Below are positions 39,747 through 52,280 of a stretch of 64,000 nucleotides of DNA, one piece after another. This DNA comes from Phaeosaccion multiseriatum. Taxonomy: Eukaryota > Ochrophyta, other classes. The first letter of the stretch is position 1. The number at the start of each line of letters is the position of its first letter. Position numbers and translations under genes: made by a program. Under the pieces are notes generated by a model. It made no database searches. It was given only the letters and a program-made list of their open reading frames with translations, and was not told where the DNA came from. The stretch is from the NCBI GenBank assembly GCA_965112735.1, contig OZ218955.1, positions 1,674,001-1,738,000 of the forward strand, in the 5' to 3' direction.

Positions 39747-40411
39747 CTCTGCCCCCAGGACTCGCCCACGAGGCAAATCTCGGCCTTCGATTACTCGGAG
39801 GACTCTCCCGCGCTGAGCAACAGGCGCCTTGTATACGAGGTAGCCTTATCCTCCTCCTCCTCCTGCTGCTGCTGCTGCTGCATCACCAACTGCTTCTGCA
39901 CACTATCTCACCGCTACTCACTACCATGTCGCTCTCTTTCGATCGTCTCGATGCCCCTCTCCCCTCCTCAGATGCCGCCCTCGATGGAGGGTAAGGAAAG
40001 GAATGCGAGGAGCACCAGGACGTTTCAAGGAACAAGTTCACCAATGTCTTTTGATTGCTTCCCCTCTGCGCAAAGCTTCCCCCCTGCCCCCTTGCTTACC
40101 CCCCCCCCCCTCCCCATCCACTGCCATCCTCCTCCCCCCCGGGGACCCATCCATCAGGCTCCCCTGATGGGGCATGTGTGGATGCGTCTGGGCACTTATG
40201 GGTGGCCTTCCCCGGAGCAGGAGTGGTGCTCTGCATTGACCCCGAGGGCGGCGAGGTGAGAGAGTGAGAGAGAGTGAGAGAGAGTGAGAGCGTGGTGGGA
40301 GGGTGAGGGACCACTCCGGAGCACCGCCTCGGGGAGAGGAAGGGGGGGGAAGTGGGACCCCACCGGTACTGTGCTCAAACCCGACTGCACACACACTCTC
40401 TCTCTCTCTCC

Positions 40412-40455
<44 letters not shown>

Positions 40456-40962
40456 GTCTGTCTCTCTCTCTGTGTCTCTCTCTGTCTGTCTCTGTCTCTC
40501 TCTCTCTCTCCGTCTCTCTCTCTCTTTCTCTCTCTCTCTCCCTCTGCCTCTCCCTCTCTCCCTCTCTCTCTCTTGATCTTCCCCTCTCTCTCACACATAC
40601 ACGCACTCTCTCAGGTCTCTCTCTCCTCTTCCGTCTCTATCTCTCCCTCTCCCCCCCACATCGTCCCCCCCCCCCTCCACCCCTCCCTCTCACCCCCCGC
40701 CCTCCCCCCCCCCCCCTCCTCCCTGTCCTGACACCAGCTGCTGATGGAGGTTCCCGTGCCCTGCTCCATGCCCACCTCCTGCACCATCGGCGGCCCTGAG
40801 CTGAACATCCTCTTCATCACCACACGAGCTCCTGACGGGGGAGAGCTCTTCTCTGTACAGCTGCCAGATGGGGTGGTGGGGGTGTCGGAGCCGAGCGTGG
40901 GGGAGGAGGAGCCCGTTGGTGGCCATCCTTTCTCTCACGACTCCTTCCCCATCCCTTCCTAA
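38384..40962 (+). CDS. SMP-30/gluconolactonase (regucalcin-like) domain, likely C-terminal half of a TPI-SMP30 fusion
   Basis: Exons 38384-38550, 38942-39272, 39759-39839, 39972-39990 (19-nt microexon), 40158-40255, 40738-40962 are in phase and add 306 residues. Six-bladed-propeller motifs in order: LGESPIW (metal Glu), [39 protein letters not shown] (metal Asn), [21 protein letters not shown] (metal Asp). All three divalent-metal ligands of regucalcin/gluconolactonase are present, so lactone hydrolysis is plausible. The first exon has no in-frame start ATG; it begins at an acceptor and enters in phase 0, which matches the TPI donor at 37728. The fused protein would be 626 residues. If separate, its first exon was not found in the 37771-38383 gap. 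Confidence 0.82.
38798..38915. repeat. (CCCT)n array before SMP-30 acceptor
   Basis: Pyrimidine tetranucleotide array ending about 25 bp before the acceptor CTTAG at 38941. Confidence 0.9.
40394..40575. repeat. (CT)n array facing a (GTGAGAGA)n donor array
   Basis: In intron 40256-40737 the donor reads GTGAGAGAGTGAGAGAGAG and the 3' half is (TC)n, giving complementary GA and TC arms. Confidence 0.85.
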
Positions 40963-41069
40963 AAAATTGGATGTGTGAGGCTCTGGAGGGAGGGAGGAGT
41001 GGTACAGAACCTCAAGACGGATTGGGTGGTATTCATAACCCTTCAGGATGATATTCATAACCCTTCAGG

Positions 41070-41158
41070 TCATTAGACCTTAACCAATGTTGATGCCATG
41101 ATCAGTTCATTAGACCTTAACCAATGTTGATACCATGATCAGTTCATTAGACCTTAAC
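41070..41158. repeat. 37-bp tandem repeat, about 2.4 units
   Basis: Units starting TCATTAGACCTTAAC at 41070, 41107 and 41144; they differ at single positions (GATGCC/GATACC). Confidence 0.9.
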
Positions 41159-41185
41159 GAGATGAAAAACATCGATGTGAAAATG

Positions 41186-41316
41186 GAAAGGTCGACCCCT
41201 GACGCACTATCCGCTATCCGCTATCGCCGGCGCCAGCCGATCCGCTATCTGTTATCGGCCGGCGACCAATAGCGCGCTATCCGGCTGGGCGATAGTGCGT
41301 CAGGGGTCGAGAAAGG
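41186..41316. mobile_element. 119-bp MITE-like element with perfect 20-bp TIRs and 6-bp target duplication
   Basis: TCGACCCCTGACGCACTATC (41192-41211) is the exact reverse complement of GATAGTGCGTCAGGGGTCGA (41291-41310). GAAAGG flanks both sides (41186-41191 and 41311-41316), as expected of a target-site duplication. The interior is rich in CCGCTATC/GGCCGGCG motifs and could fold. It has no coding capacity, so it would be non-autonomous. The superfamily is not assignable by sight. Confidence 0.72.
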
Positions 41317-41458
41317 GGGGGAGGGGGGGGAGGGGGGGGGGAATTGAAATTTTGGATATTTTTCTCTTCCCTTTTTTCATGTGGTCTCTAGCACGGCGAC
41401 TCTGAACAGGAGCTGCCAGATGGCACTTAAGGGTGTAATATATTATAGGAGCTGCCAG

Positions 41459-41545
41459 GTAAGGCACCTGGTACAGGAGCTGCCAGGTAAGGCACCTGGT
41501 AAGGCACCTGGTAAGGCACCTGGTAAGGCACCTGGTAAGGCAAAT
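41459..41545. repeat. 12-bp GTAAGGCACCTG minisatellite
   Basis: One unit at 41459, then four in tandem from 41487 to 41534 plus a partial. GAGCTGCCAG segments lie between and upstream. Confidence 0.9.
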
Positions 41546-42024
41546 CACTCCCCACAGTCCAGTCTCCACTTTATCCCATGACCCCCCATCAGATCCTCAG
41601 TGAAGTCCAGGCAGGGAAGTGTCTTTTTGAAGCTCCTCCTCTCTCGGTGGGGTGAAACGGATACGCACGCATTCGACCTTCCTTCCCTTGTTGGTTACTC
41701 AGAATTTTGTCACAATTGGCTTTGTGTGGATCGACCGTCACCCCATTTGGTTCCATCATTTGCGACAGTCTCAGCCCCCCCCCCCTCCCCCATTGGTAAG
41801 ACTTTCAGGATAGAGCTTATCTCTCCCCAACTTAGCGTTGCTGTGCTGCTACCCTTCCTCTGACTGCTGCTGCTGCTGCGGCTTCCTTCATATTATAATT
41901 CGTTGTTTGCCCACTACCTCCCCGTTTTCATGCCCCTTTATTTTATGCCCCTTTGACCGCCTCCGCCCCCGCTTTCCTCGGCCCGCAGCAGAGCAGCCAC
42001 GGATCAGGGCAGCAGTGAACAAAC

Positions 42025-45000
42025 ATGTCAGCCAAAGCCATCCGGGAGTACCACGGCAAGAAGCTTGTGAGCAAGTGGCTCAACGACTATGCAGGCGACC
42101 ATACATGCGACGTTGAGCCTCGCTGCGTGCAGCTCAAGCTTTCGGCCTTCCAAGATGCGCCGAGAGAGGACGTCTACAAGGTTGTGGAGCAGGAAAACCC
42201 CTGGCTGCTCACCACGCCCCTCGTTGTGAAGCCCGACCAGCTCATCAAGCGCAGAGGCAAGGCCGGCCTGCTGGCGGTCAACAAGAAGTGGGGCGAGGTC
42301 ATGGCCTGGGTGGACGAGCGCATGGGCAAGGAGCAGCAGGTGGAGGTGGTCACGGGCATCCTCGACACCTTCATCGTGGAGCCCTTTGTGCCCCACGAGC
42401 AGACCGACGAGTACTATGTGTGCATCAACAGCGACCGCGAAGGGGAGGAGTTCCTGTTTACGCACGAGGGGGGCGTGGACGTGGGGAACGTGGACGAGAA
42501 GGCGCTTCGTCTCGCCGTGCCCATCGGCACGGACCCCACCCTGGAGGCCATCTCCACCTCCCTCTTTGCGCACGTGCCCGAAGAGCGCAAGGACATGCTC
42601 TCCAAGTTCCTTCAGGCCCTCTTCAAGCTCTACCGCGACCTCAACTTTGTCTACATGGAAATCAACCCCATCGTCGTGGTGGGCAACCGCATCACCCCCC
42701 TGGATATGGCGGCAAAGATCGACGAGACGGCCGCCTTCCTGTGCGGGCCCAAGTGGGGCGACATTGACTTCCCCGCCCCCTTCGGCCGCCCGGAGTTCCC
42801 GGAAGAGGCCTACATCAAGAAGCTGGACGCCTCCACAGGGGCAAGCTTGAAGCTCACCATCCTCAACCACAGCGGCCGCGTATGGACCATGGTGGCCGGA
42901 GGAGGCGCCTCCGTGGTGTACGCAGACACCATTTCGGACTACGGTTTCGGAAAGGAGCTGGCCAACTACGGAGAGTACTCGGGGGCCCCTTCCGAGTCTC
43001 AGACCTGTTCCTACGCACGCACCATCCTCGGCCTCATGACGCGCGTCAAGGACCCCAAGGGTAAGGTACTCATCATCGGAGGAGGCATTGCCAACTTTAC
43101 CGATGTGGCCGCCACGTTTACGGGCATCATCACCGCCCTCAAGGGGTATGCCGAGGAGCTGCGCGAGGGAAACATTACTGTTTGGGTCCGCAGGGCGGGG
43201 CCCAACTACCAGGAGGGGCTCACCAAGATGCGCAACGTAAGTAAGGGCGTACCATTCATACACCCACTCTCTGACCTTCTCTCTCTCGCTCTTCTCTGTC
43301 TGTCTCTTTCTCTCTTTTTCGGGAGACCTTTCGGGGCTCTGTCCCTGGCTCTCTCTCTCTCTCTGTACGCGATGCTTGTTTCAGTCTCATTTCACGCAGA
43401 CCGCCTCTCTCTCCTAAACCTCCCCACCCCCCTCCCCGCCACTCTCCCTTCTTTCACCTACCTTCATCCCCAAAGGTCGGGCTCGAGATCGGAGTCCCTA
43501 TCAAAGTGTTCGGGCCCGAGACGCACATCACCGCCGTGGTGCCCATGGCCCTGGGCCTTGTGGAGCAGGGAAGCACTCCCGAGTTCGATCCCGAGATGGA
43601 GACGCAGAGCATGAGCAGGGGCACCTCCAGCAAAGCGCTGTCCCCCTCCGCCACCTCCGCCTCAGACGAGGCAGCCGCAGCAGGAGAGGCCATCGCTGCC
43701 GCCGCTGCCGCCGCCGCTGAGCGTTTGGAGCAGGTAGGCACACACCATACGGTCCAGGACTTTACCCCGACCACCCGTGCCATTGTGTATGGGCTGCAGC
43801 GCCGAGCGGTGCAGGGGATGCTGGACTTTGATTTCATGTGTAAGCGTGAGAAACCTTCCGTGGCCGCCATGGTGTTCCCCTTCAGCGGCAACCACTACCT
43901 CAAGTTCTACTGGGGTACCGCGGAGACGCTCATTCCCGTGTACACGTCCACGGCGGAGGCGTGCCAGAAACACACCGACGCGAGTGTCATGGTGAACTTT
44001 TCATCCTTCCGCTCCGTGTATGAGACGACCATGGACGCTCTCAAGCACGAGCAGCTGAGGACCGTGGCCATCATCGCAGAGGGCGTGCCGGAGAGCCAAA
44101 CAAGAGAGATTATCAAGGAGGCAGACAGCAGGGGGGTGGGACTCATCGGCCCCGCCACGGTGGGCGGCATCAAGCCGGGATGTATGCGCATTGGTAATAC
44201 GGGCGGCATGCTCGACAACATTGTGATGAGCAAGCTGTACCGCGCCGGCTCGGTGGCCTACGTGTCCAAGTCGGGGGGCATGTCCAATGAGCTCAATAAC
44301 ATCATTGCTCGCAACTCCGACGGGGTATACGAGGGTGTGGCCATTGGAGGAGACCGATACCCGGGGACGCGCTTCATTGACCATATTCTTCGCTATCAGG
44401 ACAACCCGGATGTCAAGATGATGGTGTTGCTGGGAGAGGTGAGCGCATGAGGCTTAGGCTTTTTTGGGAGTCTCGAGCTTAATTTCGAGATTGAAATTCA
44501 GTATGTTATTCGATATTCGGGATTCACGGTTCGAGATTCGATAGGGGTTCATTAAGGGTGAGGGTCATGGGCTAGGCACAGGGTTCGGGTTCGGGTCAGG
44601 TTTTGGATCCCTGGAGAGCCCCCTTCTCAAACCCCCCCACCCCCCCTTCCGTGGTTGCTTTTTTTTGTCTTCATTTTTTGAAAGGTAGTGGTGGGGGCCC
44701 CCCTTTTCTAAAACCGTCACACTCTTTACTCCTCTGTGAACATCCCCACCACACGTAACTAACACGTAACTTACACGTAACTAACATGACTCACAATTAG
44801 GTGGGAGGAGTGGACGAGTACGACGTGGTGGATGCCATCAAGTCCGGGCGCGTTACCAAGCCCGTCGTGGCCTGGTGCATCGGCACATGCGCAAGCATCT
44901 TCCCCTTCGAGGTTCAGTTTGGTCATGCGGGCGCGTGCGCGAGAGGCCAGGGGGAAACCGCCGCTGACAAGAACAAGGGCATGAAGGAGGCTGGCATCAT

Positions 45001-46292
45001 CGTGCCGGATAACTTCGACCAGTTCCCGGCCAAGATCAAGGAGACGTTTGACGCCCTGGTCCAGCAAGGGGCCGCGGTGCCGGTGGCCGAGCCTCCTGTA
45101 CCCAAGGTACCCATGGACTACACCTGGGCCAAGCGCCTGGGTCTGGTGCGCAAACCGGCCAACTTCATTAGCTCCATCTCTGACGACCGCGGTGAGGAGC
45201 TGAGCTACGCAGGCATGCCTATCAGCGAGGTGTTTAGCGAGGACTGCGGCGTGGGGGGTGTGCTCAGTTTGCTGTGGTTCCGACGCCGCCTTCCTGCCTA
45301 TGCCACCAAGTTCATCGAAATGATTCTCATGGTGACGGCTGACCACGGACCCGCCGTTTCGGGGGCGCACAACACGATTGTGGCCACCCGTGCGGGCAAG
45401 GACCTGGTGTCGAGTCTGTGCTCGGGCTTGCTTACGATTGGGCCTCGCTTTGGGGGTGCGTTGGACAAGGCGGCGGAGATGTTCACCTCTGGATCGGATG
45501 CGGGGGTGGATGCGGCGCAGTGGGTCAAGGACAAACGCAAGGAGAACCAACTCATCATGGGCATTGGCCATCGCATCAAGTCCCTCTCCAACCCGGACAT
45601 GAGGGTCAACATCATCCGCGACTACGCACAGGTACAGAGGGAGGGAGGGAGGGAGAGAGGGAGGGAGGGAGGGAGGCAAGCAAGTAGTAGCCTCATGCTG
45701 TCTGCAAAACGAACCCACGTTGGTATCAGTAGTTGCTCTCACTTAGAAAAGCCTATTTTACTCTACTCCCACTCACATGCCTCTCCCCTTCCTCCCTTCC
45801 TCCCTCCCTCCCTCCCTCCCCCCCTTCCTCCCTCCCTCCCTCCCTCCCTCCCTCCCTCCCTCCCTCCCTCCCTCCCTCCCTCCGTCCGTCCCTCCCTCCC
45901 TCCCTCCCTCCCTCCCTCCCTCCCTCCCTCCCTCCCTCCCTCCCTCCCTCCCTCCCTCCCTGCCTCTCCTCCCCTTACAGGCGCACTTCAAGAACAACAC
46001 GGTGCTGGACTTTGCTCTCGCTGTGGAGAAGGTGACCACCGCAAAGAAGGAGACGCTCATTCTTAACGTGGACGGGTGCATCGCCGTATGCTTTGTGGAC
46101 CTGCTCCGCAGCTGCGGGGCCTTCACCAAGGAGGAAGCGGACGAACTGATTGCCAACGGGTGTCTGAACGGACTCTTCGTGCTGGGCCGCTCCATGGGCT
46201 TTATCGGACACTTTTTGGACCAAAAGCATCTCAAGCAGCCCCTCTACAGGCACGAGTGGGAGGACATTACCTACATTCAGCAGGAGAAGTGA
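42025..46292 (+). CDS. ACLY: ATP-citrate lyase, full-length fused form
   Basis: Cytosolic enzyme: citrate + CoA + ATP to acetyl-CoA, oxaloacetate, ADP and Pi, feeding fatty-acid and sterol synthesis. Exons 42025-43236, 43476-44438, 44801-45631, 45981-46292 give 1105 residues, close to the human length (1101), in consistent phase. N-terminal CCL-beta-like half: [14 protein letters not shown]-grasp, and citrate-binding segment. Middle: a Ser/Ala linker ([13 protein letters not shown]) where animals have the phosphorylated linker, then [33 protein letters not shown]. Catalytic phosphohistidine is His767 in FGHAGACA. The citrate-synthase-like C-terminus has [14 protein letters not shown] and [16 protein letters not shown] for CoA. 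Fused single-chain form, as in animals, not the split plant/fungal form. The exon-poor, conserved coding contrasts with its repeat-filled neighbours, consistent with a strongly selected gene. Confidence 0.97.
45640..45975. repeat. ACLY intron 3: (GGGA)n arm at donor, (TCCC)n arm at acceptor
   Basis: The donor GTACAGAGGGAGGGAGGGAG is followed by more GGGA units to about 45674. From 45783 to 45970 the intron is (TCCC)n, ending at TTACAG. The arms are perfectly complementary over tens of bases. Confidence 0.9.
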
Positions 46293-47241
46293 AGTTCCTG
46301 TTCATGTTCAAGTTTCAAGAAGTTCAAGTACATGGACTGGAAGTGAATGGAGATGGATAGGAAGAGGAGCGCCTAATTCATTATTGGGTTCGGTTTCGTG
46401 GGTTAGTGGGGTGACTTACTTGTGTAGGGAAAGAGGAAAATGGGAGGTATGGAGGGAGAATAGTGTACTGCATGTGTGAGTGTGTGTTGAAGGGTGGTGG
46501 ACCGGAGAAAGAAGCAGCAGCTGATGGGCAGATTGAGCGTCCGTCAGGGGAAGGAGAGTTGGTCTGAAAGAAGGAACAAGAACAAGAAGAAATAAAAGAA
46601 AGAGGGGAAGGGGTCATTTGATGATCGTATTTATTTTGCGCATGGGTATGAAGGATAACGTGAGGATGACGTACGTGTTGAGCAGTGCAGTGTGGTGTTT
46701 GAAATGGAAGGGACGCAAAGCAAAGCAGGCCCGCATGAGGATTTGGGGGGTCTGTAGGAAATGATCGATACCCTGTACAGTACTGCACGCCGGCACAGTA
46801 ACAGAATAGTGGGGGGATAAAATCTACCAAATCTAATTATTATTTCTAATAGCAAGAACTTTCATCATCAGTGGCAGTATTGTGGAGTAGTAGTAATGAA
46901 GCAGAGGGAAAAAAAGGATGATGATGATGATGATGATGATGATAGTGATGAGATGATGGACTTGAAACTGCCACAAGCCGCACGGATCATTTGGGGGTGT
47001 GCCCTACGCCCTCCACACCACTGCCCTTCCGTCTCTTCCTCATATACCTCACCCCTCCTCCCCTACTCAGGCGGGGACAAGTGTGTGGAGCTTTGCGTTC
47101 CCTATCCTCGCTGCTGTATCACCAACTACTGCTGTTGTGCTCTGCTGTATCACCAACTACTGCTGTTGTGCTCTAGGCTCCATCGCTGAAGGGGGTATCA
47201 TTGGGGCTCTTTCCTTCCTCGACCGACCGACCTAACCTAAC

Positions 47242-47306
<65 letters not shown>

Positions 47307-47607
47307 GGAGAGGGAGAGAGAGCTCACGCGCAGTGATCGGGTATCGTAACCGCAGTCTCACTTCCGCCCGGGGATTCGGATGGACATGTACATTTCATTT
47401 GCCATCAAGGTTCTACTAAACTGAGACTGAAATTGAGATGGTACTGCTGCACACACGCACGCACTCACTCACAACACATGGTGCTGACACTATCCCCAAA
47501 GGTGCCGCGTTCAGTCCAGGCTGTCTGCAACCCCTATCCTGACGCTTTCTGAGTCTCCTCTTTTGACGCCCCCTCCCCTCTACGTTGTCATTGTCAGTCA
47601 CTGTCAC
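46293..47607. other. Convergent 3' region between ACLY and the P5 ATPase
   Basis: No gene is supported. It contains a (GAT)n run (46917-46950), a 31-bp duplicated dispersed element (47112-47174), CCTAACCTAAC and (AC)n(AG)n runs (47231-47300) and a GACTGAAATTGAG motif at 47423. Open frames of 60-150 codons lack family features. Confidence 0.6.
47112..47174 (+). repeat. Two 31-bp units carrying the TATCACCAAC core, intergenic
   Basis: Cores at 47117-47126 and 47148-47157, each followed by TACTGCTGTTGTGCTCT. These lie outside any gene, so coding selection cannot explain them. Confidence 0.9.
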
Positions 47608-48467
47608 TCACAAAAGCCATGAATCACCAACATGCATGGCATGCAGGCCCTCCTCCTCCTCCTCCTCCTCCTCCTCCTCCTCCTGCTGCTGCTGCTGCTG
47701 CTTCGCCGTCCAAAGAGGGTCAGAGTGACGCACGCAGCAGGCTTCGATCACGATGAAGACAGCCCCAAACAGGAGGGACCAGCCCCACAGCCCAACCAAG
47801 AACGCGTAGGGAATGGAGGTAGAGAGGTGGAAGTAAGCCTTGTTGGTAGGCCCGGGCCATAGGAAAAGCCTATTGGTTTTAGGCGGGAAACGGGCAGGCA
47901 CACGGTGTATACAGGGGCGGGGGAGAGGGGAGCGCGTGTGGAGAGGGGAGGACGGAAGGAGGGTCAAGGTGCGGCAGTGGAGGGAGAGAGTGGGGGAGAT
48001 GGGGAGGATGGCAGTGGATGGGGGGTCTCTCTCTGTGTGTGTGTATCCTGAAACCCTCTGCCCTGACACATACACCTCTCTGTCCTGACACCCCCTGCCC
48101 CATCCCCTGCCACCCCTTGACCATCCACTGCCATCCCCTGCCCCATCCCCTGCCACCCCTTGCCCATCCACTGCCATCCCCTGGCCATCCACTGCCACCC
48201 CTTGCCCATCCACTGCCATCCCCTGGCCATCCACTGCCACCCCCTCTTACCACGAGTCCAGGCCGAAGAGCAGGGCCAGGCCCACCAGGAGCAGCTTGTT
48301 GGTTTGGAAGGGAGCCTTGAAGGCCATGTAGGCTTGCGTCAGGGCACACGCAGAGCTCAGGTACATGAAGGTGGACGTCAGGAAGAGTACCGTCTGTACA
48401 TGGGAGCGGTCGTGCCGGTTGGCGGCGGGCATGTACCAGTCCTGGAGGAGGAGGAGGAGGAGGGGGA

Positions 48468-48498
<31 letters not shown>

Positions 48499-48593
48499 AG
48501 GAGAAGGAGGTGGAGGAGAGGAGGGGGAGGAGGAGGAGGAGGAGGAGGTGGAGGAGAGGAGGGGGAGGAGGAGGAGGAGGGGGGGGAGGGGGA

Positions 48594-48624
<31 letters not shown>

Positions 48625-51600
48625 GAGGAGGAGGAGGAGGAGGAGGAGGAGGAGGAGGAGGAGGAGGAGGAGGAGGAGGAGGAGGAGAAGGGGGGGGAGA
48701 GTCAGGTCTGCATGAATCGGGAACCCCTCATAGGCAGACATGTACACGCACACGGACACAGACACATGCGCTCACCCATCCACACCCACCCACTCACACA
48801 GACACACACATCTTCATACCTCCCCCCTTCCACACACACACACACACACACACACACATCCACCCGACACACACACCGATCCTCACCCCCGCTCACACCC
48901 ACACCCACACCCACCCACCCACACACCTGCTTGGTGAGTATCAGCACGGGGAGATACTGTCCCAACAATGCGGCTGCAAAGTGCAGAAACACAGCAGCAA
49001 CGAAGGAGCAGGACCTGAGCTTGTGGAACGGTACCCCCTCGGGAGAGAGGCTTGACGCTGAAACCGTCAGATCCAGTAGGATCACCAGGGGGAGTGTGTT
49101 GAAGAGGTCTGGGGAAGGGGTAGGGACAGGAAGGTAGGGAGGGGTGTGAAACACTTTACCATTGCAAAAGATTACGTAAAACTATCGAGAGATACTGTAG
49201 ATAAGGGGGGGGGGTTGTTGGATACTGAGCGAGTGAGGGGGTGGGTGGGGGTCGGGGTGGGGGGGTGGGCGGGTGAGGAGGGTGGGTGGGTAAGTGAGTG
49301 GGTGAGTGAGCGAGTGAGTGGATGAGACAGCGAGTGAGGGATTGAGTGAGTTGACTGATTATCCCGTCATCGTCACGCATCGTTACGCATCGTTACGCAT
49401 CGTTACGTACCGGCCATTACGTATTGACTGTCGGCGAGGTCTAGATTGTTGGCGAAGAGAAGCGAAACGGTCAAGAACTGCGGAGGGGGGAGAAGGGAGG
49501 GGGAGGGGAAGAGGGTGAGAGGCGACACACATAGATGGATGGATCACCATCCAAGGAAAGTGGAAGGCTTTAGTGGAAGGGGAAGGGCAGAAAGGAGGGG
49601 CAGTACATTAGAGAAGGAGAGAGGGCACACACAACACACACATAATACCTGCGTCCCGGCGTACATGAGCATGTATCGAAAGGAAATGAGGCTTGTGGCC
49701 AGCGCCCCTCGGCCCTCCACAAGCAGCGCAACCACCGCCCCGATGTGGGCCAGGCAAGTCGAGAAGGGGGCTGCGATGCTCGGCACGGCAAGGTTCTGAC
49801 CGCTTGCGTTTCTAACAGCATCGAGAGAGGGTACCGCTTGCTCCTCCACCTCCTCTTCCTCTTCTTCTTCTTCTTCTTCTTCTTCTTCTTCTTCTTCTTC
49901 TTCTTCTTCTTCCTCCTCCTCCTCCTCCTCTTCCTCCTCCATCTCCTCCTTCTCATCCTCCCCTCCATCGCCATAGCCGCGATCCAAAGCGCCCTCCAGA
50001 GGGCGCAGTCGTGGGGGAGAGCGAAGAGAGGGAATGGAGCCGTAGCGCTTCTCCCGTGCACTCGAGGGTAGGGATGATTCTCCTCCACCTATTCTTCTTG
50101 GTCTTGTTCCTACTCCTCTCCCTCCTGCTGCTCCTGTTCCATCCTCTCCACCATCTTGCTCACTCCCCTCGGGTAGCCCCCCCTCGGGCATGCCCCCCTC
50201 GGGCACCACCAGTACTTCGTGGCCTGCGATGCTGAGGCCCACATCAGCGGCCTTGAGGGCGAAAGAGTCGTTGGCACCGTCCCCCACCATACACACGCAG
50301 TGGCCCAGTCTCTGAGTGTCAGGACAGGGAGGGAGGGGAGGGAGGACAGCGAAGTGATTTGCATCAGGACAGTGAGGGAGTGTGTCGGGACGGTCAGTGA
50401 GTGTCAGAATCAGCGCTATATGCCTGCCTGTCCATACGCCTGTCTGCCTCTATACCGTACCTGCAGGGTGGAGACGATCCTCTGCTTCTCCTTTGGCTTG
50501 GCCCTGGCAAACACTCTCGCTGCCCGCATCACAACCTCCAGGGGGGACACAGGCACCGCGTCCCCCTCCGGACCTAAGCCCCTCTGCTGCCCCCCCTCCT
50601 CCTCCAAGTCGAAGAAAAGATCATCTCCTCCTCCTCCTCCTCCTCCTCCTCCTCCTCCTCCTCCTCCTCCTCCTCCTCTTGCTGCTGCTGCTGCCGCTGC
50701 TCCTGCTGCTCCTGCTGCTGCTCCTCCTCCTCCTTCTCCTGCTCCTCCTCCACCACCGCTCCCCCCCACCCTACCAGTGAGTGAGTGGCCAGGTCTGTCA
50801 TCCTCCCCAAGCTGGGCGTACGCTCCGCGTCCCCCCCGCCCAAAAGACTTGTGCATCTGCTTCTTCTTCATCCTGCTCCACACACGACCAAAGTACCCTC
50901 CATTGCGGCTACTACTAGTCATGCCGCCGCCGTTTCCTTCGGAGACATGCATCTCCACTGCTGCACCACCACAACCACCACCACTGCCGTCGCTATCCGT
51001 GCTGCTGGTGCCCATGCCACCACCCCACCGACGCCGAGGTCTGAGCTTCCTCCTTCCGGGCCACACCTGTCCGTACTCGCTGAGGTGATGCGAGTAGAGC
51101 ACCGAGAACGCAGCCCCGGTCACTGCGAGGCACGCCCGCTCATGCGATAGCAGCGAAGCACAAGTACCAGCACTATTTGCACTCCTCCCACTGCCGCTCG
51201 CATACAAAATTGCCTCGCTGCTACGATTCCCAGCACCTTGTTCTCTCCCTCCCACGTTGGCAGCTGTCGCGGAACAGCCGTCGTCCTCCCCCTCCTCCTC
51301 CTCCTCCTCCTCCTCCTCCTCCTCCTCTTCCTCTTCCTCTTCGTGGCTGCGGTGGCAAGCGGCGTAGAAAGCGCGACTCTTCGGAGAGTCTCGGAGGGCG
51401 GCGAGGAGTGGGATCGATGCCTGCTCAAGGCTGGCATCGTTGCTGCTACCGCTGCTACGAATTCGGGCGCCATTTGCATCTATTCGGCTGAGAACGACAT
51501 CGCGGATGCCCAGCTCACCTCCTGCGTCAAGGACAAAGCAAAGAGAGGAGAGAGAGAGAAACGACGATTAGCGGTGGCGAAGAAGAGAGAGAGGGCGACA

Positions 51601-52224
51601 ACGCGAGAGAACGAGAGAGTGAGAGAGAGCGAAAGGAAAAAGAGAGGGCGACTAGACAAGGGTGGGAGGTAGCACGGGTCACCCTCTAGCAGTCGCCAAT
51701 TGTGAAGGGTTGCTCCTCACCCTCACCTGTCTCACTTGGCTCCCGGACGTCAACGAGAAATTCCCCCGCAGGGACAGGGCTTGTGTTCCTCTCCAACCCC
51801 CCTCGTGCTGTATCACCACCTGCTACTCCACCCCCTCTTCCCCCCACGATGAAGCTGCCCACCCCTTCGCCATGCCTCCCCATGTCCCCTTCTCCCCTCC
51901 TCCTCTTCCTTCCGTTCTTTCCACTCCTTCGACAGTCACTGCTGTCGTCACCGCTACTGCCACCGCCACATCCGCTTGGCCCCAATCCGCTGGACCTTAA
52001 GCCGCTTGACCACAAGCCGCTTGACGCACACTCCCTGGCCACCGCCACTGCCGTGAGCACATTGTCCCCTGTGATGATGCACTGCCGCAGACCGGCGCCT
52101 GCCACCTCCTCCAGTACAGGTACCTAAAGCCCAGGAGAGAGAGGACAGGAGAGAGAGGACAGGAGAGAGAGGGGAGGACCGGCACAGGAGAGAAGAGACA
52201 GAGTCAGGCCCTTTCAAGACACTG

Positions 52225-52280
<56 letters not shown>

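Larger units (their letters stand above)
40963..42024. other. Intergenic region upstream of ACLY, repeats and a TIR element
   Basis: Contains a 21-bp duplicate (ATTCATAACCCTTCAGG, 41030-41069), three 37-bp units (41070-41158), the TIR element (41186-41316), and 12-bp GTAAGGCACCTG units. A possible 5'-UTR acceptor GGCCCGCAG ends at about 41988 before the ACLY ATG. No gene is supported. Confidence 0.6.

Noticed and set aside
41401-41581. Small ORF of GKAP repeats
   Set aside because: Translation of the 12-bp GTAAGGCACCTG minisatellite.
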